Positions 14,612-23,892 of a DNA stretch of 40,837 nt are shown in pieces. The notes under the pieces are model-generated. The model was not told where the DNA came from and searched no databases. It saw only the letters and a list, made by a program, of their open reading frames with translations. This DNA is from Lachnospiraceae bacterium (GTDB lineage Bacteria > Bacillota > Clostridia > Lachnospirales > Lachnospiraceae). The DNA is taken from assembly GCA_022773965.1 (NCBI GenBank), contig JALFNQ010000208.1, positions 1-40,837 on the forward strand, given 5' to 3'. Both the position numbers and the translations under genes were made by a program. Position 1 is the stretch's first letter; each line of letters begins with the position of its first letter.

Positions 14612-17600
14612 TCATACCATGGCGTACATACGGCACTCCATATTTGACGGTTCGATTTCTACCGCCTTCGCAAAACAGCTATTTGCTTTCTGTGTATCAC
14701 CATAACCAAGATAACCGAGTCCCATCAGATAATAACAATGCGCACGGTTTTTCGCTGTATGATCTTCCGACAGGGTCTGCAGATCCCGTGAAGGTACACA
14801 CTGATAAGCAGTATCGATCTCATCCTCCAGATGTTCCTCCCCATATCTGATCAGCCGGTCAAACCGGCGGTAGCCTTCTTCATCCTCTCCGAGCTTCAAA
14901 AACGCAAAGCCCTGATATAAAATGCGGTCTGCCGGCTGACTGTCATTATATCTGATCCCTGATTCACCACTATCTCCCTGAGTTGCCTTTTTATAATAAC
15001 GGTCTGCTTCATCATATTTCTCCTGCAGCTCCAATGCCAATCCCAGATGGTAATAAATATGATTGTCCGTTGCTCCTTCTGCCCTTCCTTCACCCAGATT
15101 CTCAGGTAAGACCAATGCATGGAGCAGATAGCGCTCTGCCTGCAGGGCATCTCCCTGTACCAGTGCATGATTAGCCATCTCAAGCAGAGAACGGACATAC
15201 TGCGCACTGATTTTTCCCTCGCAGCCCTCCCACACATGGAAGCGATGCTGCATCGTAAGATCATGGGCCTTCTCATACTGATCCGTCATATTTAAAAGCG
15301 TAATATACTCTATATACAGATCATCTCTGGTCTCAACCAGATGCGAATATTTCTCGTAACGCTCCAGCCGACGCTCAAAGCTCACGCCAAGCTTTTTATT
15401 CAGCTGATCCAGCTCCCAGAATACACCCGCATCCTTTTCATCCAGATAAAATGCTTTCTCCATCTCGCGTCTGGCTGTATCCGCATCATGCAGCACATTA
15501 TGATAGACAAGTGCAAGATTCCGATGAACAGGCGCAAATTTTGGTCGTTTGATTGCCGCCTGTTCCCACAACTCAAGCGCCTGGTCATACTGCCTCTTAT
15601 CGTAAAACAGACAGCCCAGATAATAACGGGCCATCCCGCTGTCTGACTCTTCAATGGCATATCGAAGCACAGCTATATCATCCAGTTTATTTGGAAAACA
15701 GCCCTCCGGAGCGCATGTCTCTGCCTGATGCAGCAGACGCGATGCCTCAGGCGTGTGCTTTTGTCCCGCCAGATAATACGCTCTGTAGAAAAGCACCAAA
15801 GCTGTCTGCCTGGGGCAGCGTGACAGCAATTCCAGCGCTTCATCCAAAGCTCCAAATTGCGCATATTCGCGGGCTGCCAAAAGATAATTTTCAGCATTTT
15901 CCCCCATCCGCTTTTCCAGCTCCTCCAGCTTTCCTCTGCCAAGCAGCACAACCTCGTTTGCACTGACAAAATCAAAGGCATCATGCTCCAGATTTTTTCT
16001 GCAACAACGCAGTGCCGTTCCCGCCTGTCCCATTCTTCGCAGCAGATATGCCTGCAGGCCTCTCGCATGGATGTGATGTGCATTTTTTGCCAATGCCTTT
16101 CCCACATGCTCCAATGCCCGGCGCCACCTGCCTGCACGTGCGTCCAGCACCGCCAGATAATAAAAACACATCGCCTGATGCCCACCTGTCCATGTTGCAC
16201 GATAAAAGTAATCATAGGCACGCCCATACTGCCCCTGATAGAACTCACACAATGCCAGATGATAGGCGGTCTCTCCCAGACAGGTGCCAAGATCACACGC
16301 ACACATGCGCTCATATGCTTTTTCCAGATATTTTTTTGCCTCTGCAAAATCACCCTGACGCATCAGACATCTGCCATAAGCATTGTTCAGGCGAATATCT
16401 CCGGGATCCCGCAAAAGTCCCTCTCGATAGTACGCATCCGGCCGCCTCGAAGCATAATCATGCCGCTCGATCTGCTGTCCCGCCAGATGTAATTCCTCGT
16501 TCGTTTCGATAAGCTCCGGTGCCCCCGGTATGTCAGCTGCTCTTGCCGGGGATTTTTCAATATGTATCTCTGAATCCACCTGCGGGCGGTATGTAACGAG
16601 CAGGGCATTTGTCTGCAGATCATACACAGACAGCTGCAGCATGTGTTCATTGGAAATGCTGCACTCAATCGTCCGTTCATATACTTCCGCGGGCGACAGG
16701 TTCCGATCCTCCTCAAATAAGGTGGAAAATCCCTCTTCTAAAACGATGCGCACACGCCGATCCTGCGTGACATAAACCAAAACTGTAAGATCACTGTCAG
16801 AGCACTCTAATCCGACAGCCGCCTCTCTTGTGGCATTTTTTACCGCGCCCACGCCCTTGTACGGCATCACATACTGAACCAGCCGCTTTTCCTCTGCCGG
16901 ATCCAGCCAGGTCGGCTCCGGCTGCTCCCCGCAAAACACTCCACACATCAGTTCTACACACGAGCCGTCTTCATCTGTCAGACTACGCTCCCGCGCCTGC
17001 CCTGCTTCACTGCTTCCACGTGTAAAACGGCGTTTCCCGGGTGCCATATAGTGGTCAGCCAAATACAACGTCCCAGCTTCTTTCCCATAATCATAGCTGC
17101 CAATAAAATCATAGATAGAATTTTCCATCCGGCAACGGTTGCTGCGAGAGCTCTTTTTGCGTCGGGCTATTTCCGTATCCGGCGGAAAAACAGTCCGCGT
17201 ATTTTCATCAGCAGCGACTGCAACATTCACACCCCAAAACGATGGCTGTGGCAGGCAGCTGCTGTTATAGAGCTGTCCCACGATTTCTATGTACGACCGA
17301 TCCGGATGCAGGGTGACCTTCGTCATATTTCTGACGTGATTCCTCTCATCCACATTTTGCAGATATATGGTACAGCTTCCATCTTCGCCCCTTTCCAGCC
17401 GATGATTCACCTTATGAAAAGCGTCCTGATGTCGCTTGCCAAACTCGATACCGCCCATCACCCACGCACCTGTCAGTCCTGCCAGTGCAGGCTTCACAAC
17501 ATGATTATGATAAACAAACTCATAATCATTCGTTTTGTCGACTGCGCTCCATATGCGGCCACCAAGCTCCGGCAGTACACAGATTTTTAAATATTCATTT

Positions 17601-17797
17601 TCCAGATAAAGAGCGGTATATTCCCGGGCAGTCCTTGTATCACCGATAGTGCGAACGACAGGATACGGATACACGGCTCCGCTTTTGCCCTGAAAGCTCC
17701 GATATTCAGAAAAAGCCGGGGTCTTGTCTGCCGCTCCGGTCTCATAAGTCGGGATCATCACCTTTTCCTCCCAGACAGATACCTCACTTTTTCCCAT
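14612..17797 (-). CDS. DUF5107 domain and TPR-repeat protein
   Basis: 1061 residues, no signal peptide. Residues about 10-320 match the DUF5107 type (ENEYLKICVLPELGGRIWSAVDK, then GAWVMGGIEFGKRHQD), which resembles the galactose-mutarotase/glycoside-binding fold. From about 440 to the end there are many TPR-like helical repeats (NNAYGRCLMRQGDFAEAKKYLEKAY; ALELWEQAAIKRPKFAPVHRNLALVYH). Such proteins commonly accompany carbohydrate-use genes; the activity is unknown. The ATG shares one base with the stop of the upstream cytidylyltransferase (TAATG), so it is translationally coupled to the hydroxylase operon. Its place there is unexpected. Confidence 0.82.
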   Translation of the reverse strand: MGKSEVSVWEEKVMIPTYETGAADKTPAFSEYRSFQGKSGAVYPYPVVRTIGDTRTAREYTALYLENEYLKICVLPELGGRIWSAVDKTNDYEFVYHNHVVKPALAGLTGAWVMGGIEFGKRHQDAFHKVNHRLERGEDGSCTIYLQNVDERNHVRNMTKVTLHPDRSYIEIVGQLYNSSCLPQPSFWGVNVAVAADENTRTVFPPDTEIARRKKSSRSNRCRMENSIYDFIGSYDYGKEAGTLYLADHYMAPGKRRFTRGSSEAGQARERSLTDEDGSCVELMCGVFCGEQPEPTWLDPAEEKRLVQYVMPYKGVGAVKNATREAAVGLECSDSDLTVLVYVTQDRRVRIVLEEGFSTLFEEDRNLSPAEVYERTIECSISNEHMLQLSVYDLQTNALLVTYRPQVDSEIHIEKSPARAADIPGAPELIETNEELHLAGQQIERHDYASRRPDAYYREGLLRDPGDIRLNNAYGRCLMRQGDFAEAKKYLEKAYERMCACDLGTCLGETAYHLALCEFYQGQYGRAYDYFYRATWTGGHQAMCFYYLAVLDARAGRWRRALEHVGKALAKNAHHIHARGLQAYLLRRMGQAGTALRCCRKNLEHDAFDFVSANEVVLLGRGKLEELEKRMGENAENYLLAAREYAQFGALDEALELLSRCPRQTALVLFYRAYYLAGQKHTPEASRLLHQAETCAPEGCFPNKLDDIAVLRYAIEESDSGMARYYLGCLFYDKRQYDQALELWEQAAIKRPKFAPVHRNLALVYHNVLHDADTARREMEKAFYLDEKDAGVFWELDQLNKKLGVSFERRLERYEKYSHLVETRDDLYIEYITLLNMTDQYEKAHDLTMQHRFHVWEGCEGKISAQYVRSLLEMANHALVQGDALQAERYLLHALVLPENLGEGRAEGATDNHIYYHLGLALELQEKYDEADRYYKKATQGDSGESGIRYNDSQPADRILYQGFAFLKLGEDEEGYRRFDRLIRYGEEHLEDEIDTAYQCVPSRDLQTLSEDHTAKNRAHCYYLMGLGYLGYGDTQKANSCFAKAVEIEPSNMECRMYAMV

Positions 17798-18411
17798 TAG
17801 ATGTCCTCCTTGTAGTCCAGATCTGTCAGTTCGCCTGACGTTTCATATACATACGCTTCATTTTCATAACGCAAAAACACAGATTTTCCACCACAATCCC
17901 CTTCCAGCGCGATAAGAAGCGGCTCCAGCTTTGCCTGAAACATGACCGGATTTTTATAACGCCCGTTTTCTGCCATGCAGCCCACGGTTCGTCCACTCTG
18001 CAGGACTTTATGCATAAAATCTGCCAAACTCTCTTCCCTGATATACGGCATATCCGCTACCAGAAAGGTATCATATACATTCGGTGCCGTTTTCCCCGCT
18101 GCTGCCAGCCCTGTCCGGATCGTATACGAAAGCCCTTTGGGACTATCCGGGCTAAACACCGCATACATACGCGAAAGCTCCGGTTCCAGTCCCTTTACAT
18201 AAGAATAAATATCCCGATGACAAGTGACCACATATAATTCATACGTGGTTCTTGCGGCAACGATATCCATGACCCGGTCCAGCGCATGCCTGTACATCGG
18301 CTTGCTCACCCCTTCCACCGTAAGCGGATAAAGCAATTTATTTTCACCAAACCGGCTGCCGTCTCCTCCTGCCAGATAAAAAATCCGATTAATTATTTTT
18401 GTATTTTCCAC
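17797..18411 (-). CDS. mocA: MocA-like molybdenum cofactor cytidylyltransferase
   Basis: 204 residues from a GTG at 18411 that lies inside the end of the upstream gene; longer starts would overlap it more. The nucleotidyltransferase signature is LAGGDGSRFGENKLL, followed by FLVADMPYIREESLADF and RYKNPVMF. MobA/MocA proteins attach a nucleotide to molybdopterin; xanthine-dehydrogenase-type enzymes use the cytidine dinucleotide form. Position directly after the molybdenum subunit gene supports MocA. The exact start is uncertain because no well-spaced ribosome site is visible, and coupling to the upstream gene is likely. Confidence 0.8.
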   Translation of the reverse strand: MENTKIINRIFYLAGGDGSRFGENKLLYPLTVEGVSKPMYRHALDRVMDIVAARTTYELYVVTCHRDIYSYVKGLEPELSRMYAVFSPDSPKGLSYTIRTGLAAAGKTAPNVYDTFLVADMPYIREESLADFMHKVLQSGRTVGCMAENGRYKNPVMFQAKLEPLLIALEGDCGGKSVFLRYENEAYVYETSGELTDLDYKEDI

Positions 18412-20710
18412 CTCGTTCGATTGCCTCCAGAATCTTTTCCGGTGTAAACGGAAGCTCTGTGAGCCACTCACCGGTTGCCTCATAGATCGCATGAGCAATC
18501 GCCGGAACCGGCGTATCAATCACCAGCTCGCCGATTGATTTTGCCCCAAAGGGTCCGCTTGGCTCGAAGCTGCTCTCAAACTCTACATCCAGCTTTCCTA
18601 TATCCATGCGGGACGGAATCTTATACTCCATCAGCGAATTTTCAGAGATGCTTCCATCCTTCATATATGTCACATTCTCGTAAAGTGCCATTCCGATTCC
18701 CTGTACAATGCCACCCTCCAGCTGAATACGTGCCAGATTCTCATTGATGACCGTACCACAATCCGCAACTGCCACATAGTTTGCCACCTTTGCCTCTCCG
18801 GTCTCGATGTCAATATCCAGCTCAACCATGCCAACCATATAGGGCGGCGGTGAAGTCGGTGAGGAATGTGTCACAGTTGCCTGCATTGCCTCTGTATTTC
18901 CGCACATGGATTTTGTTGCAATGTCAAGCAGGCTTACGCTTCTGCTGCCATCGTCGGATCTGACTGCATCTGATGCGAACACCACCTGTTCTTTTGGTAA
19001 TTCCAGCATGTCAGCCCCCAGCGCACAGATCTTTTCCTGCAATTCCAGACACGCGCGTTCCACTGCTTTTCCGGTGACATAAGTCGTTGAAGATGCATAG
19101 GAGCCGGAATCATACGGCGAAAAATCCGTATCTGCACTATATACCGTCACATTGCTCATGTCGCACTCCATCATCTCTGCCACCATCTGTGCAAGAATCG
19201 TATCACAGCCTGTACCCATATCAGCTGCGCCGATCACCAGCGCATAGCCTCCGTCCTCTGTCAGACGCACCGTTGCACTTCCCACATCCACACCGGAAAT
19301 GCCGGAGCCCTGCATTGCAATCGACATACCCTTTGCACGTACTTTATGATCGTTAATTTTTGTACAAAGACAGCTGTCATCCCATCCGATCTTTTCTTTT
19401 GCCCGGGCAAGACAACGATCCAGCGCACAGCTTGATGCGGTTTCTCCGTAATAAGAGTGCATCACATCGCCCTCTCTGGTCATGTTGATCTCACGGATCG
19501 CCACCGGACTGATACCAAGCTTGTCCGCCAGCTCATTGACCGCGGATTCCACTGCGAAAATTCCCTGTGGCGCACCATAACCGCGAAATGCTCCTGCCGA
19601 TTGCAGGTTCGTATATACAACATCATAATTAAAACGATATGCCTGCAGCTGATTTGCATACAGTGAAATCGATTTGTGTCCGGAAAGTCCCACGGTCGTT
19701 GGTCCGTGCTCGCTGTAGGCACCGCTGTTGGAAAGTGTGTACATATCCATCGCACGGATATGGCCCTGCGCATCAGCACCCACCTTTACGCGCACCTCCA
19801 TCTCATGTCTGGGAGATGCTGCGATCTGACATTCTTCTCTTGTATAGACAAGCTTGGACGGGCGTTTGGTCATCCATGTCACAAATGCCGGATAAATCTC
19901 TGCCACCACGCTTTGCTTTGCACCAAATCCACCTCCAATCCGGGGTTTTGTCACACGGATCTTTGATTTAGGTATGCCCAATGCATTGGAAACAATACGC
20001 CGCACATGAAAAATGATCTGTGTGGAACTGATCACATGCAGTCTTCCATAAGTATCGATCTCACAATAGGTGCGGAATGTCTCCATCATTGCCTGATTGT
20101 TCGCTTTGCAATGCACCGTTTTCTCAACAATCTGTGCGCACTGCGCAAATACGGCGTCCGGGTCTCCCCATGAATTCTCCTCATGCGCCACCAGATTCCG
20201 ATGATTGTCCGCCCCCACCGGGCAAAGGGAACGCCAGTTATCCTCCGGGTGCACGAGCAGCTCATTATCCTTCGCCGTGTGGAAATCCAGCACAGCCGGA
20301 AGCACCTCATAGCTCACCTTCACACGTGCCAGCATCAGATCTGCAGCCTCTTTTGTCTCAGCAGCAATGATCGCCACCGGATCACCCACAAATCGCACGC
20401 GCTGATCCAAAAGGAGTCTGTCATACGCACTGGGTTCCGGGTATGTCTGTCCTGCTGTCGTAAACCGCTCCTGCGGCACATCTTCATAAGTATAAACAGC
20501 CACCGCGCCGGGCACTGCCATCGCTTTTTCTGTATCAATCGAAGTGATGAGCGCATGGGCATGGGGACTGCGTAAAAGCTTGACAACCAGACAGTCCTGT
20601 GGTGTCACATCGTCCGTATATACCGGCTGTCCGGTCAGAAGCTGCATCGCATCCAGCTTGCGAACAGGCTTTGTCACCACCTGATATTCCTTCTGACTGA
20701 GCTTACTCAT
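18389..20710 (-). CDS. xdhA: Xanthine dehydrogenase family, molybdopterin-binding subunit
   Basis: 773 residues from ATG 20710 (ribosome site GGGGGAGG); the longer frame upstream would run through xdhC. It begins with an aldehyde-oxidase/xanthine-dehydrogenase a/b hammerhead domain (about 15-130, GQPVYTDDV). Molybdopterin-binding regions follow: RIGGGFGAKQ, AGAFRGYGAPQ, and QGSGISGVDVGSATVRL near the centre. The catalytic base glutamate is in FGAKSIGELVIDTP near the C-terminus. The enzyme hydroxylates a purine or aldehyde using water-derived oxygen. Its 5' end overlaps xdhC by 8 bases. Which substrate it takes is not readable, but the upstream purine permease favours a purine. Confidence 0.92.
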   Translation of the reverse strand: MSKLSQKEYQVVTKPVRKLDAMQLLTGQPVYTDDVTPQDCLVVKLLRSPHAHALITSIDTEKAMAVPGAVAVYTYEDVPQERFTTAGQTYPEPSAYDRLLLDQRVRFVGDPVAIIAAETKEAADLMLARVKVSYEVLPAVLDFHTAKDNELLVHPEDNWRSLCPVGADNHRNLVAHEENSWGDPDAVFAQCAQIVEKTVHCKANNQAMMETFRTYCEIDTYGRLHVISSTQIIFHVRRIVSNALGIPKSKIRVTKPRIGGGFGAKQSVVAEIYPAFVTWMTKRPSKLVYTREECQIAASPRHEMEVRVKVGADAQGHIRAMDMYTLSNSGAYSEHGPTTVGLSGHKSISLYANQLQAYRFNYDVVYTNLQSAGAFRGYGAPQGIFAVESAVNELADKLGISPVAIREINMTREGDVMHSYYGETASSCALDRCLARAKEKIGWDDSCLCTKINDHKVRAKGMSIAMQGSGISGVDVGSATVRLTEDGGYALVIGAADMGTGCDTILAQMVAEMMECDMSNVTVYSADTDFSPYDSGSYASSTTYVTGKAVERACLELQEKICALGADMLELPKEQVVFASDAVRSDDGSRSVSLLDIATKSMCGNTEAMQATVTHSSPTSPPPYMVGMVELDIDIETGEAKVANYVAVADCGTVINENLARIQLEGGIVQGIGMALYENVTYMKDGSISENSLMEYKIPSRMDIGKLDVEFESSFEPSGPFGAKSIGELVIDTPVPAIAHAIYEATGEWLTELPFTPEKILEAIERGGKYKNN

Positions 20711-21173
20711 GACGCACCTCCCCCTTTTTGTATTGTAAATACGCACGGATTCCACGCAGCTGTCCCTCGTAGCCGGAACAGCGGCACAGATTTCCCGCCA
20801 GATATTCCTTGATCTCATCATCCGTGGCATCCGGATTCTCACGGTAGAGCGCGATGGCGTTCATCATCAGTCCCGGATTGCAAAAACCGCACTGCTCTGC
20901 GCCTTCATCTGCGATATAGGCTCCGTACTCCTCCGCTTCCTCACGCAGACCTTCTAACGTCACAACGTCCCGTCCTTCCACCCGGGCTGCCAGCGTACTA
21001 CAGCTAAGCACCGGTCTGTCATCTACAAATACCGTGCAAAGGCCACAGTTTCCGGTCTCACAGCCGCGCTTTACACTAAAGCATTTCATACTGCGTAACA
21101 GGTCTAAAAGGAGGGTATCTGCTGAAATTTCAACGCTTCGGCGTGTCCCATTTAAAGTGAATGTTAATTCCAT
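20703..21173 (-). CDS. xdhC: Xanthine dehydrogenase family, 2Fe-2S subunit
   Basis: 156 residues from ATG 21173 (ribosome site GGGAGGG). The N-terminal plant-type ferredoxin cluster is CETGNCGLC plus Cys in RPVLSC; the C-terminal four-helix cluster uses CGFCNPG and NLCRCSGY. It passes electrons from the molybdenum centre to the FAD subunit. The length is normal for separate small subunits of this family. The stop overlaps the ATG of the molybdenum subunit, and the start overlaps the FAD-subunit gene stop, so the three subunits are tightly coupled. Confidence 0.95.
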   Translation of the reverse strand: MELTFTLNGTRRSVEISADTLLLDLLRSMKCFSVKRGCETGNCGLCTVFVDDRPVLSCSTLAARVEGRDVVTLEGLREEAEEYGAYIADEGAEQCGFCNPGLMMNAIALYRENPDATDDEIKEYLAGNLCRCSGYEGQLRGIRAYLQYKKGEVRHE

Positions 21174-21174
21174 T

Positions 21175-22056
21175 TTATCTCTGCCCTCCCTCTTCGTTCT
21201 TCTGCGAAATATCCCGTTCACCCACATACTGCCCTGCGGCATCCGGCATTTTCTCCTGCGCCGCCAGATCCAGCACATTTCGTTTTGTCAGCACAGCAAT
21301 CATTTTTTTACGATAATCAGCGCTTGCGCGCACATTGGAACCGGTAGTGATCTGTTCTGACACCCATTTGCCAAAGTCAGCTGCCGTCTCCGGCGTGATT
21401 CCGGCATTTAGAATTCCGTTCAGATCAGCCGTATACACAGCGCGCATCGGCCGGGCACCAACACTCACCCTGTAAACGCCGGCCACTTTTGCCGCACAAC
21501 AGGTGAGCACCGGAAAATCTGTCTCGGAATTTCGCACGCTGCGGTAAGCAACTGCCTCCACCTTTTTGGGCAGGATCACTGCCTCTAAAATATCGTTTTT
21601 TAATTCCCTGTCAAGCGTGGCGCCCGATGTATACACAGAAAGCGCCATCTCACCGGCACGATAAAATTTCACTTTTGCATCCAGTGCCAGAAACAGTGTC
21701 AGCACATCTGAAAATCCAAATCGTCCGAAAATACTGCCCCCCACCGTTGCCACGTTCCGAAACTGCACACCAACAATATGGCACAGGCTCTCATGCAGAG
21801 CTTCACCCAGATATGCGCGCAGCCCCTCATGCTGTTCCAGATCCCGCAGGCTCACCATTGCACCGATGGTGAAGGCATCCTCTGTCTCCGTAATCTGATC
21901 CAATCCCAGATCAGAAAGGTCGATCACACCCCCTACCGTGCGCCGCTGCAGCTTCAGCCACAGCATTCCGCCCAGTACGACATTACTCTTTTTCTGATTT
22001 AATTCATATGCCTCTTCGAGGCTCTTTACCCGATAGTATTGCTTAAACTTTAGCAT
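21175..22056 (-). CDS. xdhB: Xanthine dehydrogenase family, FAD-binding subunit
   Basis: 293 residues from ATG 22056 (ribosome site AAAGGGG). The PCMH-type FAD domain carries VVLGGMLWLKL in place of the common GGT motif, and FRNVATVGGSIFGRFGFSD, followed by a C-terminal CO-dehydrogenase-flavoprotein-like domain (VSVGARPMRAVYTADL). It accepts electrons from the 2Fe-2S subunit and hands them to NAD+ or another acceptor. It is the first of three subunit genes, 57 bases after the purine permease. Confidence 0.92.
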   Translation of the reverse strand: MLKFKQYYRVKSLEEAYELNQKKSNVVLGGMLWLKLQRRTVGGVIDLSDLGLDQITETEDAFTIGAMVSLRDLEQHEGLRAYLGEALHESLCHIVGVQFRNVATVGGSIFGRFGFSDVLTLFLALDAKVKFYRAGEMALSVYTSGATLDRELKNDILEAVILPKKVEAVAYRSVRNSETDFPVLTCCAAKVAGVYRVSVGARPMRAVYTADLNGILNAGITPETAADFGKWVSEQITTGSNVRASADYRKKMIAVLTKRNVLDLAAQEKMPDAAGQYVGERDISQKNEEGGQR

Positions 22057-22112
22057 ATCGTTCCCCTTTTCCTCTCTCATCAAACGGTCAATTTCTATCG
22101 GTCGATGATTCT

Positions 22113-23522
22113 CTACTGTATACTTTTCATATTTTCTTCCTTCGGAAGTACAATATTTAAAATAATCGCAACCACTGCCGCCGGCACGATTCCGCTGCCT
22201 CCAAATGTCAGCCGAAGCAGTTCCGGCAAGTTATTAAGCAGTGCACTGTTTGCACCCACACCGTAGCCAAGTCCAAGTGCCACGGAAACAATCGTGATAT
22301 TACGCGCAGTCAACGGTTCTCTTGTGATCAGCTGGATACCACTGATCACAATGGATGAAAACATGATCACTGCTGCACCGCCAAGCACACTCTGGGGCAT
22401 GATAGAGATCAATGCCGCCAGCTTCGGGAACAGACCACATAAAATCAGAAAAATCGCACCACATGCCAATGCCATACGGTTCACAACCTTTGTCAATGTG
22501 ACAAGACCCACGTTCTGTGAAAAAGAGGTATTCGGCAATACCCCAAACAACGCTGCAAATGTAGATCCAAGACCATCGCACATGACACCGCCGGACAGCT
22601 CCTTATCTGTCGCCTCACGGCTCATACCGCCCTCCATGACACCGGAGATATCTCCGACGGTCTCCACTGCTGTGACAATAAACATAATGATCACTGGTAA
22701 GATCGCCCGACCATCAAACACCAGCTTGACCGGCATGATCTTCGGGAGCGCAAACCAGCCTGCATCTCTGACCTTGTCAAAATTCAATACCCACGCCTTT
22801 GTATACTCTACACCATCTGCGTTCACAGCAGTTGTCAGTAGTACCATTCCCATGATCAGGCAGACGATATAGCCAGCAACAATACCGATCAAAATGGAAG
22901 ACGAACTCGCCATTCCCTTTGCATAATGCTTCACTGCGAGAATCACCACCAGAACGATCAGTCCCACCAGCAGATTTTCCAACGAGCCAAAATCTGCAGC
23001 ATTACTGCCTCCGCCGAAGGAATTGACGCCGACACTGATCAGCGATAATCCAATCGCCAGCACGACCGTACCTGTCACAACAGAAGGGAAAAAGCGTCTT
23101 AACGGCTTTAAAAAGAAGCCCAAAACTGTCTCAAACAATCCTCCGATCACAGATGCGCCCATGATTGCCCCGTAGGCAAGCACGCCGCCGCCCATACTGG
23201 CAGCCACACTGCTGAACACACCAATAAACCCAGAGCTGGTTCCCATGATGATCGGCACCTTTCCGCCAACCGATCCAATAGAAAACAACTGCACGAGTGT
23301 CACAATGCCTGCGATCACCATCGCATTCTGCAGCAGTTGTACATACACAGGCGCAAATTCTGATCCGGCACCGATGCCACATGCACCGCAGATGACGATC
23401 AACGGAGTTAGATTGCCGACAAACATGGCCAGCACATGCTGTAAACCATAGAGAATCGCTTTCCCAGTCGGAATTTTTCCATAAAACTCATAGGGTGACG
23501 TATAGTCATTTGTCTTTTGCAT
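22113..23522 (-). CDS. NCS2-family xanthine/uracil permease
   Basis: 469 residues from ATG 23522 (ribosome site AAAGGAG); the upstream in-frame extension crosses the leader hairpin and is not coding. Around 12-14 membrane segments are present. The NCS2 hallmarks are QHVLAMFVGNLTPLIV near the N-terminus and NTSFSQNVGLVTLTKV near 330. NCS2 proteins are proton symporters for xanthine, uric acid, guanine/hypoxanthine or uracil. Being first in a run with a xanthine-dehydrogenase-type enzyme favours a purine substrate. Confidence 0.9.
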   Translation of the reverse strand: MQKTNDYTSPYEFYGKIPTGKAILYGLQHVLAMFVGNLTPLIVICGACGIGAGSEFAPVYVQLLQNAMVIAGIVTLVQLFSIGSVGGKVPIIMGTSSGFIGVFSSVAASMGGGVLAYGAIMGASVIGGLFETVLGFFLKPLRRFFPSVVTGTVVLAIGLSLISVGVNSFGGGSNAADFGSLENLLVGLIVLVVILAVKHYAKGMASSSSILIGIVAGYIVCLIMGMVLLTTAVNADGVEYTKAWVLNFDKVRDAGWFALPKIMPVKLVFDGRAILPVIIMFIVTAVETVGDISGVMEGGMSREATDKELSGGVMCDGLGSTFAALFGVLPNTSFSQNVGLVTLTKVVNRMALACGAIFLILCGLFPKLAALISIMPQSVLGGAAVIMFSSIVISGIQLITREPLTARNITIVSVALGLGYGVGANSALLNNLPELLRLTFGGSGIVPAAVVAIILNIVLPKEENMKSIQ

Positions 23523-23562
23523 AAATAAACTCCTTTCGCGGCTGTTTTGTTCATTCACCGCC

Positions 23563-23615
23563 ATAAAAAAAATCCTATAAATATGCTTTATCATAGCATA
23601 CTTACAGGAATTTTT
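23563..23615 (-). terminator. Terminator-like hairpin in front of the permease gene
   Basis: On the minus strand a 20-pair stem with one mismatch and a 9-base loop is followed by a run of eight T. It lies about 45 bases before the permease start and about 280 bases after the coaBC stop. It may end the pan-coaBC transcript or attenuate the purine operon. The conserved core of guanine riboswitches (GTTTCTAC) is not seen upstream. Confidence 0.75.
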
Positions 23616-23892
23616 AAAGACAGAAACACAACTGTTCACACACACAACGCATGCTCTGCGTTACTTTTCACACAGTAGCCAGCATTTACTGCGGGCTACA
23701 TGCCAAAAACGTACATGCGCCATGAATCTGGCGATTTTGCATGCGAAGCATCGCCAAATTCGTTACAATTCACAAGTCAGCTGGCTGATGTGTGATTTGC
23801 AACTACTCTGTCGTTGGGCATGAAAAGAACGTGTTAAAACAGCCAATGCTTCCTTTGTATTTTCCTTTTTCGATAGATAATCTCGCCAAAAA
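23616..23892. other. Gene-free region between coaBC and purine operon
   Basis: About 280 bases carrying inverted-repeat copy A (separate entry) and a small AACGC/GCGTT hairpin around 23648-23662. No open reading frame with a ribosome site was seen. Confidence 0.5.
23660..23767 (-). repeat. About 108-bp dispersed repeat, copy A
   Basis: About 85% identical, by eye, to the complement of 27891-27999. Fully conserved blocks include CAGCATTTACTGCG, GCCAAAAACGTACATG and CGATTTTGCATGCGAAGCAT. It contains a stem (TGGCGAT / ATCGCCA) that is preserved by a paired change in copy B. The two copies point away from each other and bracket the pan-coaBC locus. Confidence 0.85.

Noticed and set aside
15857-16512. 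Long plus-strand frames opposite the DUF5107/TPR gene
   Set aside because: Shadow frames of a long coding gene; no initiation signal or domain.
23523-23892. Guanine-type riboswitch upstream of the purine permease
   Set aside because: A terminator is present, but the conserved GTTTCTAC core and its partner loop are not found.
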